Shown here: positions 18,000 through 25,990 of the stretch, piece by piece
How positions within the stretch are numbered: position 1 is the first letter of the stretch
Layout: every line of letters starts with the position of its first letter
NCBI GenBank assembly: GCA_036644375.1
Contig: JAVXQD010000029.1
Coordinates: 1 to 28,310 of the forward strand
DNA: 28,310 nt
Source of the DNA: CALWZE01 sp036644375
GTDB lineage: Bacteria > Bacillota > Clostridia > Oscillospirales > Ruminococcaceae
Direction: 5' to 3'
Made by a program: the position numbers and the translations under genes
The notes under the pieces: generated by a model
What the model was told of the DNA's origin: nothing
Databases searched by the model: none
The model's input: only the letters and a program-made list of their open reading frames with translations

Positions 18000-19253
18000 A
18001 TGGAAATAAAAAAATTTAAAAACACCATAGGGCGCGAATCCTCAATGCCATCGGTGGCAACGGTTCTTGCGCTGATGGCTCTCGGATGTGTGTGCGCTAT
18101 CTACTGGCCTGTATTTGCAAAATTTAACAGCGGCGGCGCTGTAGCGGACCCCACAGTATACCCGCTTACGGTGATATACGGAGTGCTTTTCAGCGCGATG
18201 CTCTTTTACGTGATATTCACCGGCGCGCTTGTGAAAAAAACTCTGATCCTTTCGGGACTTTTTTCGATTCCCATATTTCTCTACTATTTTATCGAAAAAA
18301 TCGGAGTGCTTGAATATATAGTCTTTCATGCCGACAAGGATTTGTTTTTTGTTTATGAGTCGAATCCCGTGTATTATTCCGGTGAAAACCTGTTTTGGAT
18401 TGTCATGGCCTCTCTGTTCTCGCTTTTTGCGATGTTCTCGTTTGTGTCGCTCTGCTTTCACAAAATCAAGTTCAGAATATTCAATATAATCGTGGTGGTG
18501 ACGGCGTTTTGCGTGCGGACATATTTTTCAATTTATCATCTGCAGCACAACGAGTTTGTCCTGTATCACAATGGGACCTACGCACTTTCGGATATCACCT
18601 ATGCCGTGCTCGGGCATTTGGCAGGCGTGCTGTTTTTTGCGTCGGCGGTGATTTTAGTGCTTGCAATGCGCAAAACAGAGTATATCCCAAAGCACGCATC
18701 CAAGAAAGCAGCGGGTTCCGAAGAAATTGCTGTTGTGCAACCTGAGCCCAATGTGCCCGCCGCGCCTGAGCAGGCGCAGGCAGAGCCTATGTCAATTTTC
18801 GACAGGACAACGGAGATGGCCGGTGAAGCGGCGCCATATGACCCGAGTTCAGTGGAGACATATGACCCGACCGTGTCTGACGAGGAATTGATTCATGGCG
18901 GAGAAACGGAAAGACTGCCCGAGACTGCTTGGGCGGAATCGTCCGAGGTGACTGACGCGGCACCGACAGCCGATATCGAATTAAAAGAGATTGCGAAAAC
19001 AAAAAAATCCGACTCCGGTGCCAAGAAGAGTAAAAGCGGCGTGAAAAAGGCTGCGAAGCCCGCTAAGAAATCCGCATCCGAGTCTCCGTCAAAGGCAAAA
19101 ACGAAAAAGCCGAAAACAGATTCAGATTCCGGCGAGCAGAAGAGTTCACGCGCTAAGTCGGATAATCTGCCCGAAGAAGATAAAGAACCTATAAAGAACA
19201 CGCGCAAAAACGCTAAGAAAGCGATAATAAGCGAAGACACTTCCGCTAATTAG
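18000..19253 (+). CDS. Unknown multi-pass membrane protein with acidic linker and lysine-rich tail
   Basis: I do not recognise this 417-residue protein. Residues 1-228 contain about six hydrophobic helices (roughly 18-37, 55-76, 80-99, 132-152, 158-176 and 203-226). Residues about 235-325 are acidic and Pro/Ala/Glu-rich. The last 90 residues are dominated by Lys, Ser and Ala with short repeats such as KKSKSGVKKAAKPAKKS, resembling a histone H1-like tail. Such tails can bind nucleic acid or anionic polymers, but no function is shown. The ATG at 18000 follows AAAGGGAAAAA. It lies 49 bases after the transporter gene, so cotranscription is possible. Confidence 0.75.
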   Translation: MEIKKFKNTIGRESSMPSVATVLALMALGCVCAIYWPVFAKFNSGGAVADPTVYPLTVIYGVLFSAMLFYVIFTGALVKKTLILSGLFSIPIFLYYFIEKIGVLEYIVFHADKDLFFVYESNPVYYSGENLFWIVMASLFSLFAMFSFVSLCFHKIKFRIFNIIVVVTAFCVRTYFSIYHLQHNEFVLYHNGTYALSDITYAVLGHLAGVLFFASAVILVLAMRKTEYIPKHASKKAAGSEEIAVVQPEPNVPAAPEQAQAEPMSIFDRTTEMAGEAAPYDPSSVETYDPTVSDEELIHGGETERLPETAWAESSEVTDAAPTADIELKEIAKTKKSDSGAKKSKSGVKKAAKPAKKSASESPSKAKTKKPKTDSDSGEQKSSRAKSDNLPEEDKEPIKNTRKNAKKAIISEDTSAN

Positions 19254-19289
19254 GTTGAACTGGCGGTTGCAAATTGATATTATGTATTA

Positions 19290-19316
19290 GCCTCCGATTA
19301 ATGGTCGGGGGCTTCT
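19290..19316 (+). terminator. Probable terminator after the lysine-tailed membrane protein gene
   Basis: GCCTCCGA (19290-19297) pairs with TCGGGGGC (19305-19312) with one wobble pair and a 7-base loop, followed by TTCTAATT. The T-tract is weak. Confidence 0.5.
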
Positions 19317-19360
19317 AATTGCCAAATGGCGCTTGCGTGAAAGTATTAAGGAATTTGTGA

Positions 19361-20113
19361 ATGAAATTTGCGTTTCGAATTGCTGAGATTTTGATTTTAG
19401 GCGCGTTAGGCGCTGCGTCATGTTCTTTGATTATACCGATGTTTTATGGCGTCTTTCATTGGGGAATGCTTTTTTTACCTGTATTTGCAGCGGCATTTTT
19501 GGCGGTATTGAATCCGAAACCTGTGCAGATGGCAAAGCGGAGATATAAGACTATGTACAAGATAGCGGTTGGCGCACTGATAGTTTCAGCGATAGTGTTT
19601 GCTTCAATCTCAGTCCTTATGCTCAATGCTGCGCACGGACCTGTTTATGGCAAGACGGTTGTCGTTCTGGGCTGCAAGGTAAACGGCGATGAGCCGAGCC
19701 CTATGCTTGTGCGCCGTATGGATACCGCAATAGCTTATTTGGATAAGAATCCGATATGCAGTGTAATTGTGACAGGCGGCATAGGCGCGGGTGAGAGCAC
19801 GCGAGAGGCAGCGGTTATGCACAGGTATCTTGCGGAACACGGAATTGATGAGAAGCGTATTTTTGTCGAGGACAGGGCTGTCAATACCGAACAAAACATG
19901 AGATATTCCGCGCGGATAATTGCCGACAACAATTTGGACAATAATATAATAGTTGCATCGGACAATTCCCACCAGTACCGCGCAAGCATTTTTGCAAAAA
20001 AATATGGGCTTGCGGCGAGTCCGCTCGGAAGCCCGGCAAACATTATCCTCGCATTCGGGTATTGGTGCAGAGAGGTTATCGGAGTTTTGCGCGCCTGGAT
20101 TTTGGGGTACTGA
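19361..20113 (+). CDS. DUF218 (YdcF/SanA/ElyC-like) membrane protein
   Basis: This 250-residue protein has about three N-terminal membrane helices (roughly 8-27, 33-50 and 68-90) and then a DUF218 domain. Family marks are VVVLGCKV (100-107), MLVRRMDTAIAYL (115-127), VTGGIGAGE (137-145), and ED with NTEQN (170-179). Relatives such as E. coli SanA and ElyC affect envelope integrity and peptidoglycan lipid carrier metabolism, but their reaction is not settled. The ATG at 19361 follows AAGGAA. A terminator-like hairpin precedes it, so it probably has its own promoter, which I could not place. Confidence 0.85.
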   Translation: MKFAFRIAEILILGALGAASCSLIIPMFYGVFHWGMLFLPVFAAAFLAVLNPKPVQMAKRRYKTMYKIAVGALIVSAIVFASISVLMLNAAHGPVYGKTVVVLGCKVNGDEPSPMLVRRMDTAIAYLDKNPICSVIVTGGIGAGESTREAAVMHRYLAEHGIDEKRIFVEDRAVNTEQNMRYSARIIADNNLDNNIIVASDNSHQYRASIFAKKYGLAASPLGSPANIILAFGYWCREVIGVLRAWILGY

Positions 20114-20149
20114 AAATATAAGCTTACAGAGTAATATTTGTAATCCTTT

Positions 20150-20182
20150 TATAATGCTTTTGTATTTTGTTTGTGATAGAAT
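20150..20182 (+). promoter_or_regulatory. Candidate -10 elements for the trkH-ktrA operon
   Basis: TATAAT occurs at 20150-20155 and TAGAAT at 20177-20182. Neither has a clear -35 at the right distance. If either is real, the TTG at 20167 cannot be the TrkH start. Confidence 0.3.
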
Positions 20183-20295
20183 ACCTGTTGGCAGAGATTT
20201 GCGGTAAAATCTGTTCTATAGGTATGTACATGGTGCAGTGTGTGGTTTATAATTATATAAAGGAATGGTGTGCTCCGTCGGAGCAATATAAAGCT

Positions 20296-21639
20296 ATGTT
20301 AAAGAAAAAAAAGCATTTCAGCTATCCGATGCTGATTGCGCTGGGATTTTTTACGATGATTCTTATCGGAGGAATCCTGCTTACGCTGCCTATAGCATCA
20401 AAGGACGGAGGGAGCGTTCCGTTTGTGGATGCGATATTCACGGCGACATCCGCGAGCTGCGTGACGGGTCTTGTGGTTTATGATACGTTTACGCAGTGGT
20501 CAATTTTCGGACAGCTGGTAATTATTTCACTTATCCAAATCGGCGGTCTGGGTTTCATGACCGTGATAACGATGTTCTCGCTGTTTCTGAGACGGAAAAT
20601 CGGTCTGACAGAGCGCTCGCTTATGCGTGAGAGCATAAACACGATGTATATCGGCGGGATAATCAGGCTGACAAAGCGCATCCTTTTCGGAACTCTTTTT
20701 TTCGAATCTGTCGGAGCAATCCTGCTCTCAATTAGGTTTGTTCCTCAGCTCGGCTGGGGCGAGGGGATATACTGCGGTATATTCCACTCTATCTCCGCGT
20801 TCTGCAATGCCGGATTTGATATTCTCGGGCGCTTTGGTCAATATTCATCAATAGTGCCATATGCCAATGACGGGCTGGTTACATTGACGATAGGCGCACT
20901 TATTGTAATCGGCGGAATCGGATTTTTTGTGTGGGACGATATGTATGAACACAAATTCAAATTCAGGTCATATCGGCTGCATACAAAAATAGTTTTGATA
21001 ACCACCGCAATATTGATTGTATTTCCGACCATCATGTTTTACTTTTTTGAAAGAAACAATCTGTTGGCTGATCTGACTCCGGCAGGAAAGTTTTACGCCT
21101 CACTTTTCAGCGCTATTACGCCGAGAACAGCCGGATTCAATTCAATTGATACGGCTGCACTGACACCATCCAGCACGCTGCTGACAACAATTCTGATGTT
21201 TATCGGAGGCAGCCCGGGGTCAACGGCAGGAGGTATCAAAACCACAACGCTGGCAATTATAGTTATTTCAGTATTTGCAAGTATGCGAAATGAGACGGTA
21301 AACAACGTTTTCAGCCGCAGGCTTGAGGACAATGCGTTTAAGCGCGCCGCGGCAGTTATGGGAGTCAATTTATCACTCATAATAATTGCGTGCCTGACAA
21401 TCGGAGCGGCACAGCCGAATTTGCCGCTTACAGAAATTACTTTTGAGTGTTTTTCCGCAATGGGTACAGTCGGGATGAGCACGGGAATTACAAGGTCGCT
21501 TAACACGCTTTCACGGATTATGATAACAATTCTGATGTATGGCGGAAGGGTTGGCAGCTTGTCATTTGCGCTGATGTTCACGGAGCACAGACAGGTTCCG
21601 GCCGTGAGAATGCCGGTTGAACGAGTAAATATAGGATAA
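20296..21639 (+). CDS. trkH: TrkH/KtrB-family potassium transporter membrane subunit
   Basis: This cation channel-like subunit takes up K+ and works with the RCK protein encoded next. Four pore-loop segments are visible: TATSASCVTGLV, FHSISAFCNAGFD, AITPRTAGFNS and FSAMGTVGMSTG, each with the filter glycine flanked by membrane helices. The reading frame is open from a TTG at 20167, but homology begins near MLKKKKHFSYPMLIALGF, so I choose the ATG at 20296 (447 residues). The in-frame ATGs at 20224 and 20230 remain possible. A GGAGC 12 bases upstream is the likely binding site and lies in a GCTCC-GTC-GGAGC hairpin (20271-20283). It is followed by ktrA after 16 bases. The start is the weak point. 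Confidence 0.9.
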   Translation: MLKKKKHFSYPMLIALGFFTMILIGGILLTLPIASKDGGSVPFVDAIFTATSASCVTGLVVYDTFTQWSIFGQLVIISLIQIGGLGFMTVITMFSLFLRRKIGLTERSLMRESINTMYIGGIIRLTKRILFGTLFFESVGAILLSIRFVPQLGWGEGIYCGIFHSISAFCNAGFDILGRFGQYSSIVPYANDGLVTLTIGALIVIGGIGFFVWDDMYEHKFKFRSYRLHTKIVLITTAILIVFPTIMFYFFERNNLLADLTPAGKFYASLFSAITPRTAGFNSIDTAALTPSSTLLTTILMFIGGSPGSTAGGIKTTTLAIIVISVFASMRNETVNNVFSRRLEDNAFKRAAAVMGVNLSLIIIACLTIGAAQPNLPLTEITFECFSAMGTVGMSTGITRSLNTLSRIMITILMYGGRVGSLSFALMFTEHRQVPAVRMPVERVNIG

Positions 21640-21655
21640 TAGTGAGGGTAAAAAA

Positions 21656-22309
21656 ATGAAAACAATTTTGATTATAGGTATAGGTCGTTTTGGCAGCCAT
21701 CTTGCGGAGCGCTTTACAAAGCTTGGCAATGAGGTGATGATTGTCGATCAAAATGAGGAAAATTTAAAAAGGCTTCTCCCGTACGTGACAAGCGCTCAAA
21801 TCGGAGATTGCACCGATGAAGAGGTATTAAAAAGCTTCGGAATACGCAATTTTGATATATGCTTCGTGTGTATGGGCGACGATTTCCAAAGCAGCCTTGA
21901 AATTACAAGTATGCTGAAAGAGCTCGGCGCAAAGATGGTTATCAGCAAGGCGAATGATGACATACACGCAAAGTTTCTGCTTCGCAACGGCGCTGACAGT
22001 GTCGTTTATCCGGAGCGTGATATGGCGTTGCGGATTGCTGCGCGATATACCGCAAATAATGTTGTCGATTATGTCGGGCTAAGCGATGATGTCAGCATCT
22101 ACGAAATTCCCGTGATGGAGCCGTGGATTGGCAAAACAATTAAGGAAATTGATTTCCGCAAGACCTATAAGGTGAACATACTCTCAATTAAAAAATCAGG
22201 AGAAATTTCACTTGTAATGGACCCGGAGCATGTGTTCAGTGCCGACGAGCATCTTCTTGTTATCGGATATCAGAACGAGCTGCAAAAGTTCCTCAAAAAA
22301 ATCGACTGA
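21656..22309 (+). CDS. ktrA: Potassium uptake regulatory subunit (KtrA/TrkA, RCK domains)
   Basis: This 217-residue cytosolic protein gates the TrkH/KtrB channel by binding nucleotides. The N-terminal RCK_N Rossmann domain starts with ILIIGIGRFGSHLA (4-17) and has the acidic residue D31 after the second strand. A C-terminal RCK_C domain covers about 135-217. It has a single RCK unit, so it is the KtrA type rather than the double-length TrkA. GAGGG precedes the ATG. In the known system, ATP opens and ADP closes the channel, and c-di-AMP may bind the RCK_C part; that last point is inferred. Confidence 0.94.
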   Translation: MKTILIIGIGRFGSHLAERFTKLGNEVMIVDQNEENLKRLLPYVTSAQIGDCTDEEVLKSFGIRNFDICFVCMGDDFQSSLEITSMLKELGAKMVISKANDDIHAKFLLRNGADSVVYPERDMALRIAARYTANNVVDYVGLSDDVSIYEIPVMEPWIGKTIKEIDFRKTYKVNILSIKKSGEISLVMDPEHVFSADEHLLVIGYQNELQKFLKKID

Positions 22310-22326
22310 TTTAAGGCCGACTGTTA

Positions 22327-22355
22327 TTGACAGAAAGCGCTATTTGTGATAATAT
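22327..22355 (+). promoter_or_regulatory. Promoter of rplU-rpmA
   Basis: A perfect TTGACA (22327-22332), a 17-base spacer and TAATAT (22350-22355). The start of transcription would be near 22362, giving a leader of about 80 bases. Confidence 0.68.
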
Positions 22356-22361
22356 ATTTAA

Positions 22362-22442
22362 GCCGCGTGTACCAGGCATTTTTAAGTGTGCTTCAAGCAC
22401 CGCCTGCATCAGCGAGTCTGAAGAAAAAAGCGAGGAAACACA
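22362..22442 (+). promoter_or_regulatory. Probable L21 leader (autoregulatory mRNA structure)
   Basis: In the leader of rplU, CAGGC (22373-22377) pairs with GCCTG (22401-22405). An inner GTGC-TTCAA-GCAC hairpin lies between them. Firmicutes commonly carry an L21 leader structure here, thought to bind ribosomal protein L21 and feed back on the operon. The position and stem layout fit, but I could not compare against the family model. Confidence 0.5.
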
Positions 22443-22754
22443 ATGTACGCAGTTATCGTAACCGGCGGCAAGCAGTATCGTGTATGCGAGGGCGACACAA
22501 TTTATGTCGAGAAGCTCAATGCAAATGAAGGCGAAGCCGTTGAATTTGACAATGTTCTTGTAATCGGCGGAGACAAAGACACAAAATTCGGCACACCCAC
22601 AGTTGCGGGCGCGACCGTATCGGGGAAAATTGTCAAGCATGGCAAGGCAAAGAAGATTACAGTTTTCACTTACCGTTCAAAAAAGGACAGCAAGCGCAAA
22701 ATCGGACATCGTCAGCAATTTACAAAAGTTGAAATTACAGCCATTAAAGGCTAA
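22443..22754 (+). CDS. rplU: 50S ribosomal protein L21
   Basis: This 103-residue protein is a standard bL21, a 23S rRNA-binding protein of the large subunit. MYAVIVTGGKQYRV, FDNVLVIGG and the basic TYRSKKDSKRKIGHRQQFT segment are the family core. It has a GAGG ribosome binding site and is followed by rpmA after only 24 bases. The prp protease gene that many Firmicutes carry between the two is absent. Confidence 0.97.
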   Translation: MYAVIVTGGKQYRVCEGDTIYVEKLNANEGEAVEFDNVLVIGGDKDTKFGTPTVAGATVSGKIVKHGKAKKITVFTYRSKKDSKRKIGHRQQFTKVEITAIKG

Positions 22755-22778
22755 TAAAAGACGGAGGTGCATTAAGTT

Positions 22779-23027
22779 ATGGCACATAAAAAAGGTGTTG
22801 GTTCAACAAGAAACGGACGTGATTCCGAGTCGAAGCGCCTCGGCACCAAGAGAGCAGACGGACAGGCTGTTCTTGCGGGAAATATACTCATTCGTCAGCG
22901 CGGAACACATATTCACCCGGGTGAAAATGTAGGAATCGGTTCCGATGACACTCTGTTCGCGCTTACAGACGGCAAGGTCAAGTTTCAGAGAGTTGGACGT
23001 GACCGCAGAAAAGTAAGCGTCCTTTAA
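22779..23027 (+). CDS. rpmA: 50S ribosomal protein L27 (no N-terminal extension)
   Basis: This 82-residue bL27 sits near the peptidyl transferase centre. It starts MAHKKGVGSTRNGRDS, the mature form. Many Firmicutes encode a short leader ending in FASKK that Prp cleaves. Here the in-frame codon two positions upstream of the ATG is a stop (TAA), so no extension is possible. GGAGG lies 11 bases before the ATG. It is cotranscribed with rplU and ends at a strong terminator. Confidence 0.97.
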   Translation: MAHKKGVGSTRNGRDSESKRLGTKRADGQAVLAGNILIRQRGTHIHPGENVGIGSDDTLFALTDGKVKFQRVGRDRRKVSVL

Positions 23028-23042
23028 TCATCAAAAAGCATT

Positions 23043-23077
23043 ACCCGGGCATTTTTTGCTCGGGTTTTTGTTTTTTT
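23043..23077 (+). terminator. Rho-independent terminator of rplU-rpmA
   Basis: ACCCGGGCA (23043-23051) pairs with TGCTCGGGT (23057-23065) with one mismatch, followed by TTTTTGTTTTTTT. Confidence 0.92.
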
Positions 23078-23090
23078 AAATCACCTAAGT

Positions 23091-23143
23091 CTGCACAAGA
23101 TAATTTACAGGGCATAATAGTCCTGTAAAAGCTCTGTGTGCAG
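23091..23143 (+). other. Two-tier stem-loop upstream of obgE
   Basis: CTGCACA (23091-23097) pairs with TGTGCAG (23137-23143). Inside, TTTACAGG (23104-23111) pairs with CCTGTAAA (23122-23129) around a 10-base loop. It lies just after the rpmA terminator and about 95 bases before the obgE start. No promoter was convincingly identified here. It could be an obgE leader structure or a protein-binding palindrome. Confidence 0.4.
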
Positions 23144-23237
23144 CGATGAAACATAGGCGGGGATTGCAATCGGATAACAAATTCGGGCAGCACCGTTACT
23201 TGCGTAAAGACCTATGCGCGGAAAGGGCATAAATAAT

Positions 23238-24503
23238 ATGTTCGTAGATAAAGCAAAAATAAAATTGATTGCAGGCAACGGAGGCGATGGTGCGGTATCA
23301 TTCCATCGCGAAAAGTATGTTGCTGCGGGTGGCCCGGACGGAGGAAACGGCGGGCGAGGCGGAAACATTGTTTTCAAAGTTGACGACAACCTGTCAACGC
23401 TGCTGGATTTCAGATATAAACGAAAATACGTCGCGCAAAACGGAGAAAACGGTTCGGCAAAGAACTGCTCCGGAAAATCCGCCGAGGATACAATTATCCG
23501 TGTGCCGCGCGGAACTGTGATAAAAGAAGCGGAAACGGGCGGAATACTCGTTGACATGTCAGATGATGCCGAGGTGACAATATGCAAGGGCGGGCGAGGC
23601 GGATTTGGAAATGCGCGCTTTGCGACGCCTACGCGACAGATACCGAGATTTGCAAAAACAGGTACAAAGGGACAAAGCTACGATGTTATTCTTGAGCTGA
23701 AGCTGCTTGCGGATGTTGGGCTGATAGGGTTTCCGAATGTCGGCAAGTCCACACTGCTTTCCGTAATCAGTGCGGCAAAGCCCAAAATTGCAAATTACCA
23801 TTTCACAACGCTCACCCCCGTTCTCGGGATGGTTGCCGCGCCAAACGGCGGCTCGTTTGTTTGCGCGGATATTCCCGGTCTGATAGAGGGGGCTTCACGC
23901 GGTATCGGGTTGGGCTTTGATTTTTTGCGCCACATAGACAGATGCAGAATGCTGGTGCATGTCGTTGATATTTCCGGAATTGAGGGCAGAAATCCCATCG
24001 AGGATTTTAAAGCAATAAATACCGAAATAACGGCATTCAGCGAGCAGCTCGGTTCAAGACCGCAGATAGTCGCGGGGAACAAGGGAGACATAGCAGCAGA
24101 TAAATCTCTTGAGGATGAGCTCAGAAAATATGTTGAGAGCAAGGGCTATGAGTATGTTTCGATAAGCGCCGCTACACGTAAAAATCTCGACCTGCTGCTG
24201 AACAAAATTTCCGAAATGCTCTCGTCGCTGCCTCCGATTGTGACATATGAGCCAAACTATGTACCACCGGTTCCGGAGGTAGGCCGAACCTTTAATATTG
24301 ATCGAGTTGAGGATGGCTTCACCATTGATGCGCCATGGCTCAAACGCATTCTCGAACAGTCCAATGTTGACGACTACGAATCCCTGCAATATTTTCAGCG
24401 TGCGCTTATTGACAGCGGGATAATCGACAAGCTGATTGAGCTTGGTGTACAGGAGGGCGATTCGATTTATATCGGCGACTTCCAGTTTGACTATATCGTA
24501 TAA
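23238..24503 (+). CDS. obgE: Obg-family ribosome assembly GTPase
   Basis: This 421-residue essential GTPase helps mature the 50S subunit and links it to stress and ppGpp. The Gly-rich Obg fold covers 1-158 (GGPDGGNGGRGGN at 31-43, GGRGGFGNARF at 118-128). The G domain has G1 GFPNVGKST (164-172), FTTLTP (189-194), DIPG (211-214), NKGD (281-284) and SISA. A C-terminal OCT domain covers about 345-421. I use the ATG at 23238, where the conserved MFVDKAKI begins, rather than the ATG at 23214. AAAGGG is 11 bases upstream. Its place after rplU-rpmA is the common bacterial arrangement. It is also called cgtA. Confidence 0.96.
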   Translation: MFVDKAKIKLIAGNGGDGAVSFHREKYVAAGGPDGGNGGRGGNIVFKVDDNLSTLLDFRYKRKYVAQNGENGSAKNCSGKSAEDTIIRVPRGTVIKEAETGGILVDMSDDAEVTICKGGRGGFGNARFATPTRQIPRFAKTGTKGQSYDVILELKLLADVGLIGFPNVGKSTLLSVISAAKPKIANYHFTTLTPVLGMVAAPNGGSFVCADIPGLIEGASRGIGLGFDFLRHIDRCRMLVHVVDISGIEGRNPIEDFKAINTEITAFSEQLGSRPQIVAGNKGDIAADKSLEDELRKYVESKGYEYVSISAATRKNLDLLLNKISEMLSSLPPIVTYEPNYVPPVPEVGRTFNIDRVEDGFTIDAPWLKRILEQSNVDDYESLQYFQRALIDSGIIDKLIELGVQEGDSIYIGDFQFDYIV

Positions 24504-24517
24504 AAGGAGACAGCTTT

Positions 24518-24913
24518 TTGAGCGATACAACATTCGCAAAGAGGAAAAGTCCGGTTGAACTTGCCTTTATCGGTGATGCCGTATTCGAGGTGCTCGTCCG
24601 CGAGCATATCACGCGCAATGTCGACACAAGCGCAAACAAGCTTCACAGAATGGCGGTGTCCTACGTCTGCGCCGAAGCGCAGTCCGAAGCCCTTGAACAG
24701 ATTGCGGGCGACTTGACGGCAGAGGAGCTGGATATCGTGCGGCGCGGTAAGAACGCATCTAAAGTGTCGGTGCCGCGAAACGGTACCCCGAGAACCTATC
24801 GAAGCTCAACTGCTTTTGAGGCATTGTTCGGCTATCTGTATCTCAGCGGAGAAACAGAGCGGATAGATCAATTGTTTGAAAAAATAAAGTCCTTCCATAC
24901 CGACAAAGAATAG
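24518..24913 (+). CDS. mrnC: Mini-ribonuclease III
   Basis: This 131-residue RNase III catalytic domain lacks a double-stranded RNA-binding domain. It trims the ends of 23S rRNA precursor in Firmicutes. The dimer/catalytic motif AFIGDAVFEVLVREH (16-30) has D20, and the second acidic site is E101 in FEALFGYLYLSG. The start is the TTG at 24518, which has AAAGGAGA 8 bases upstream. It lies 14 bases after obgE, so both are probably on one transcript, joining two steps of large-subunit maturation. Confidence 0.93.
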   Translation: MSDTTFAKRKSPVELAFIGDAVFEVLVREHITRNVDTSANKLHRMAVSYVCAEAQSEALEQIAGDLTAEELDIVRRGKNASKVSVPRNGTPRTYRSSTAFEALFGYLYLSGETERIDQLFEKIKSFHTDKE

Positions 24914-25048
24914 ATAATGGTATTTGCTTTGAGTTTTTGCCGTATCAGCGTACAGTCAATGTGAGCGGACGCGGGAATCCTGTATTTTCGAAAGTTTAAA
25001 GTGCATATTTGCATTTTAAATATAGTGCCGTTGGGCAAACACCATTAT
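24914..25048. repeat. 135-base inverted-repeat unit after mrnC
   Basis: ATAATGGTATTTGC (24914-24927), starting right after the mrnC stop, is matched in inverse by GCAAACACCATTAT (25035-25048) with one mismatch in 14. Inside is a further hairpin: TTTAAAGTGCA (24995-25005) with TGCATTTTAAA (25010-25020), 11 pairs including one G/T. No coding sequence is seen. It may be a small terminal-inverted-repeat element or a structured 3' region. Confidence 0.5.
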
Positions 25049-25065
25049 TCGTTGAACATTATTTT

Positions 25066-25117
25066 AAAAGCCGTATTGAAGCTGTCACTTGGAAAGCTTC
25101 AATACGGCTTTTGTTTT
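25066..25117. terminator. Strong bidirectional terminator between mrnC and the HAD gene
   Basis: An 18-base perfect stem: AAAAGCCGTATTGAAGCT (25066-25083) with AGCTTCAATACGGCTTTT (25095-25112), an 11-base loop and a GTTTTT tail on the plus strand. On the minus strand the stem also ends in four T, so it can serve the convergent HAD gene. Confidence 0.9.
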
Positions 25118-25128
25118 TCTCCGAAACA

Positions 25129-25935
25129 TCATTGCCTTTTTGAATTCAGTAAAAGTGTTGAGTTCTGAAAGGCAACTGAAATTCCGCCCAATGCAGGAGA
25201 GGGAAAGATAAAATCAGCTTTACTGCGAACGATTTCAGATGCCGTTTCCGGAGCATAAAAAATATCGGCATACGGCCTCATTGCAAGGTCAGTGCCGCCA
25301 TCGCCCGCAACATGGCAGACTGCGTTATGATTTTCCGAATGCTCCTTGAGAAATGAAAGAGCACTGCCTTTGTTTGCACCGCGCGCGGTGATTTCATAAA
25401 AATGAGTGCTCGCAAAGGTTATATCAAACAATCGGCTGTCGATATCCGAAGCTGCAATATGCTTTAAAATCTCGGGATCCTCGCTCGTGAGAAGAATTTT
25501 GTACAATTCTCCGCTCACCTCATCAAGCGGGATAATGGGAGCGCTCCTGTCCTCATAAACACCCTTTTCCAGCAGGATTGAATTTGTTTTTATAATATAT
25601 ATATGACTTTCCGTATAAACGTTTACGCTTACCGTGGGATATGCAGTCATAATAGCATTAAGCGAATGCCTTATGCTGCTGTCCATGCTTCGCTTTTGTA
25701 TAAATGTATTTGTTGTGTAATCGTAGATAATACTTCCTCCGAGCAATATGCACGGAAGATTAATCGGCAGTTGTTCTGCAATATAGCGGGCAGCTTCAAC
25801 AGATCTTCCGGTACAAATCGCAAACCCTCCGCCGCTTAACACAAAGGCTTTTGACGATTCAATAACATTAGCGGGAAGGTCGGTATTTGTTTTTAATAAA
25901 GTGCCGTCTATGTCGGATACAAAAATTATATTCAT
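25129..25935 (-). CDS. Cof-type HAD-IIB family phosphatase
   Basis: This 268-residue cytosolic hydrolase is of the Cof/YbjI class, which removes phosphate from sugar phosphates, FMN and similar small molecules. HAD motif I is SDIDGTLL with D8 (nucleophile) and D10. CTGR (41-44) contributes to motif II, NKGSAL with K189 is motif III, and GDGGTDLAM (211-219) with D212 and D216 is motif IV. The more usual motif IV is GDxxND, so this is a slight variant. A type IIB cap lies at about 83-185. The start is preceded by AGAGG. It has its own promoter and shares the terminator region with mrnC. The substrate cannot be predicted. Confidence 0.9.
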   Translation of the reverse strand: MNIIFVSDIDGTLLKTNTDLPANVIESSKAFVLSGGGFAICTGRSVEAARYIAEQLPINLPCILLGGSIIYDYTTNTFIQKRSMDSSIRHSLNAIMTAYPTVSVNVYTESHIYIIKTNSILLEKGVYEDRSAPIIPLDEVSGELYKILLTSEDPEILKHIAASDIDSRLFDITFASTHFYEITARGANKGSALSFLKEHSENHNAVCHVAGDGGTDLAMRPYADIFYAPETASEIVRSKADFIFPSPALGGISVAFQNSTLLLNSKRQ

Positions 25936-25961
25936 GCAGACCTCTGTTGTTTTTTTATTTA

Positions 25962-25990
25962 AGTATACATATCGGCGGCGCCAGGGTCAA
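25962..25990 (-). promoter_or_regulatory. Promoter of the HAD phosphatase gene
   Basis: On the minus strand TTGACC (25990-25985), a 17-base spacer and TATACT (25967-25962). The leader would be about 20 bases long before the ATG at 25935. Confidence 0.78.

Noticed and set aside
23078..23237. prp protease gene or hidden small gene between rpmA and obgE
   Set aside because: No open frame with Prp motifs (catalytic His and Cys) is present there or between rplU and rpmA.
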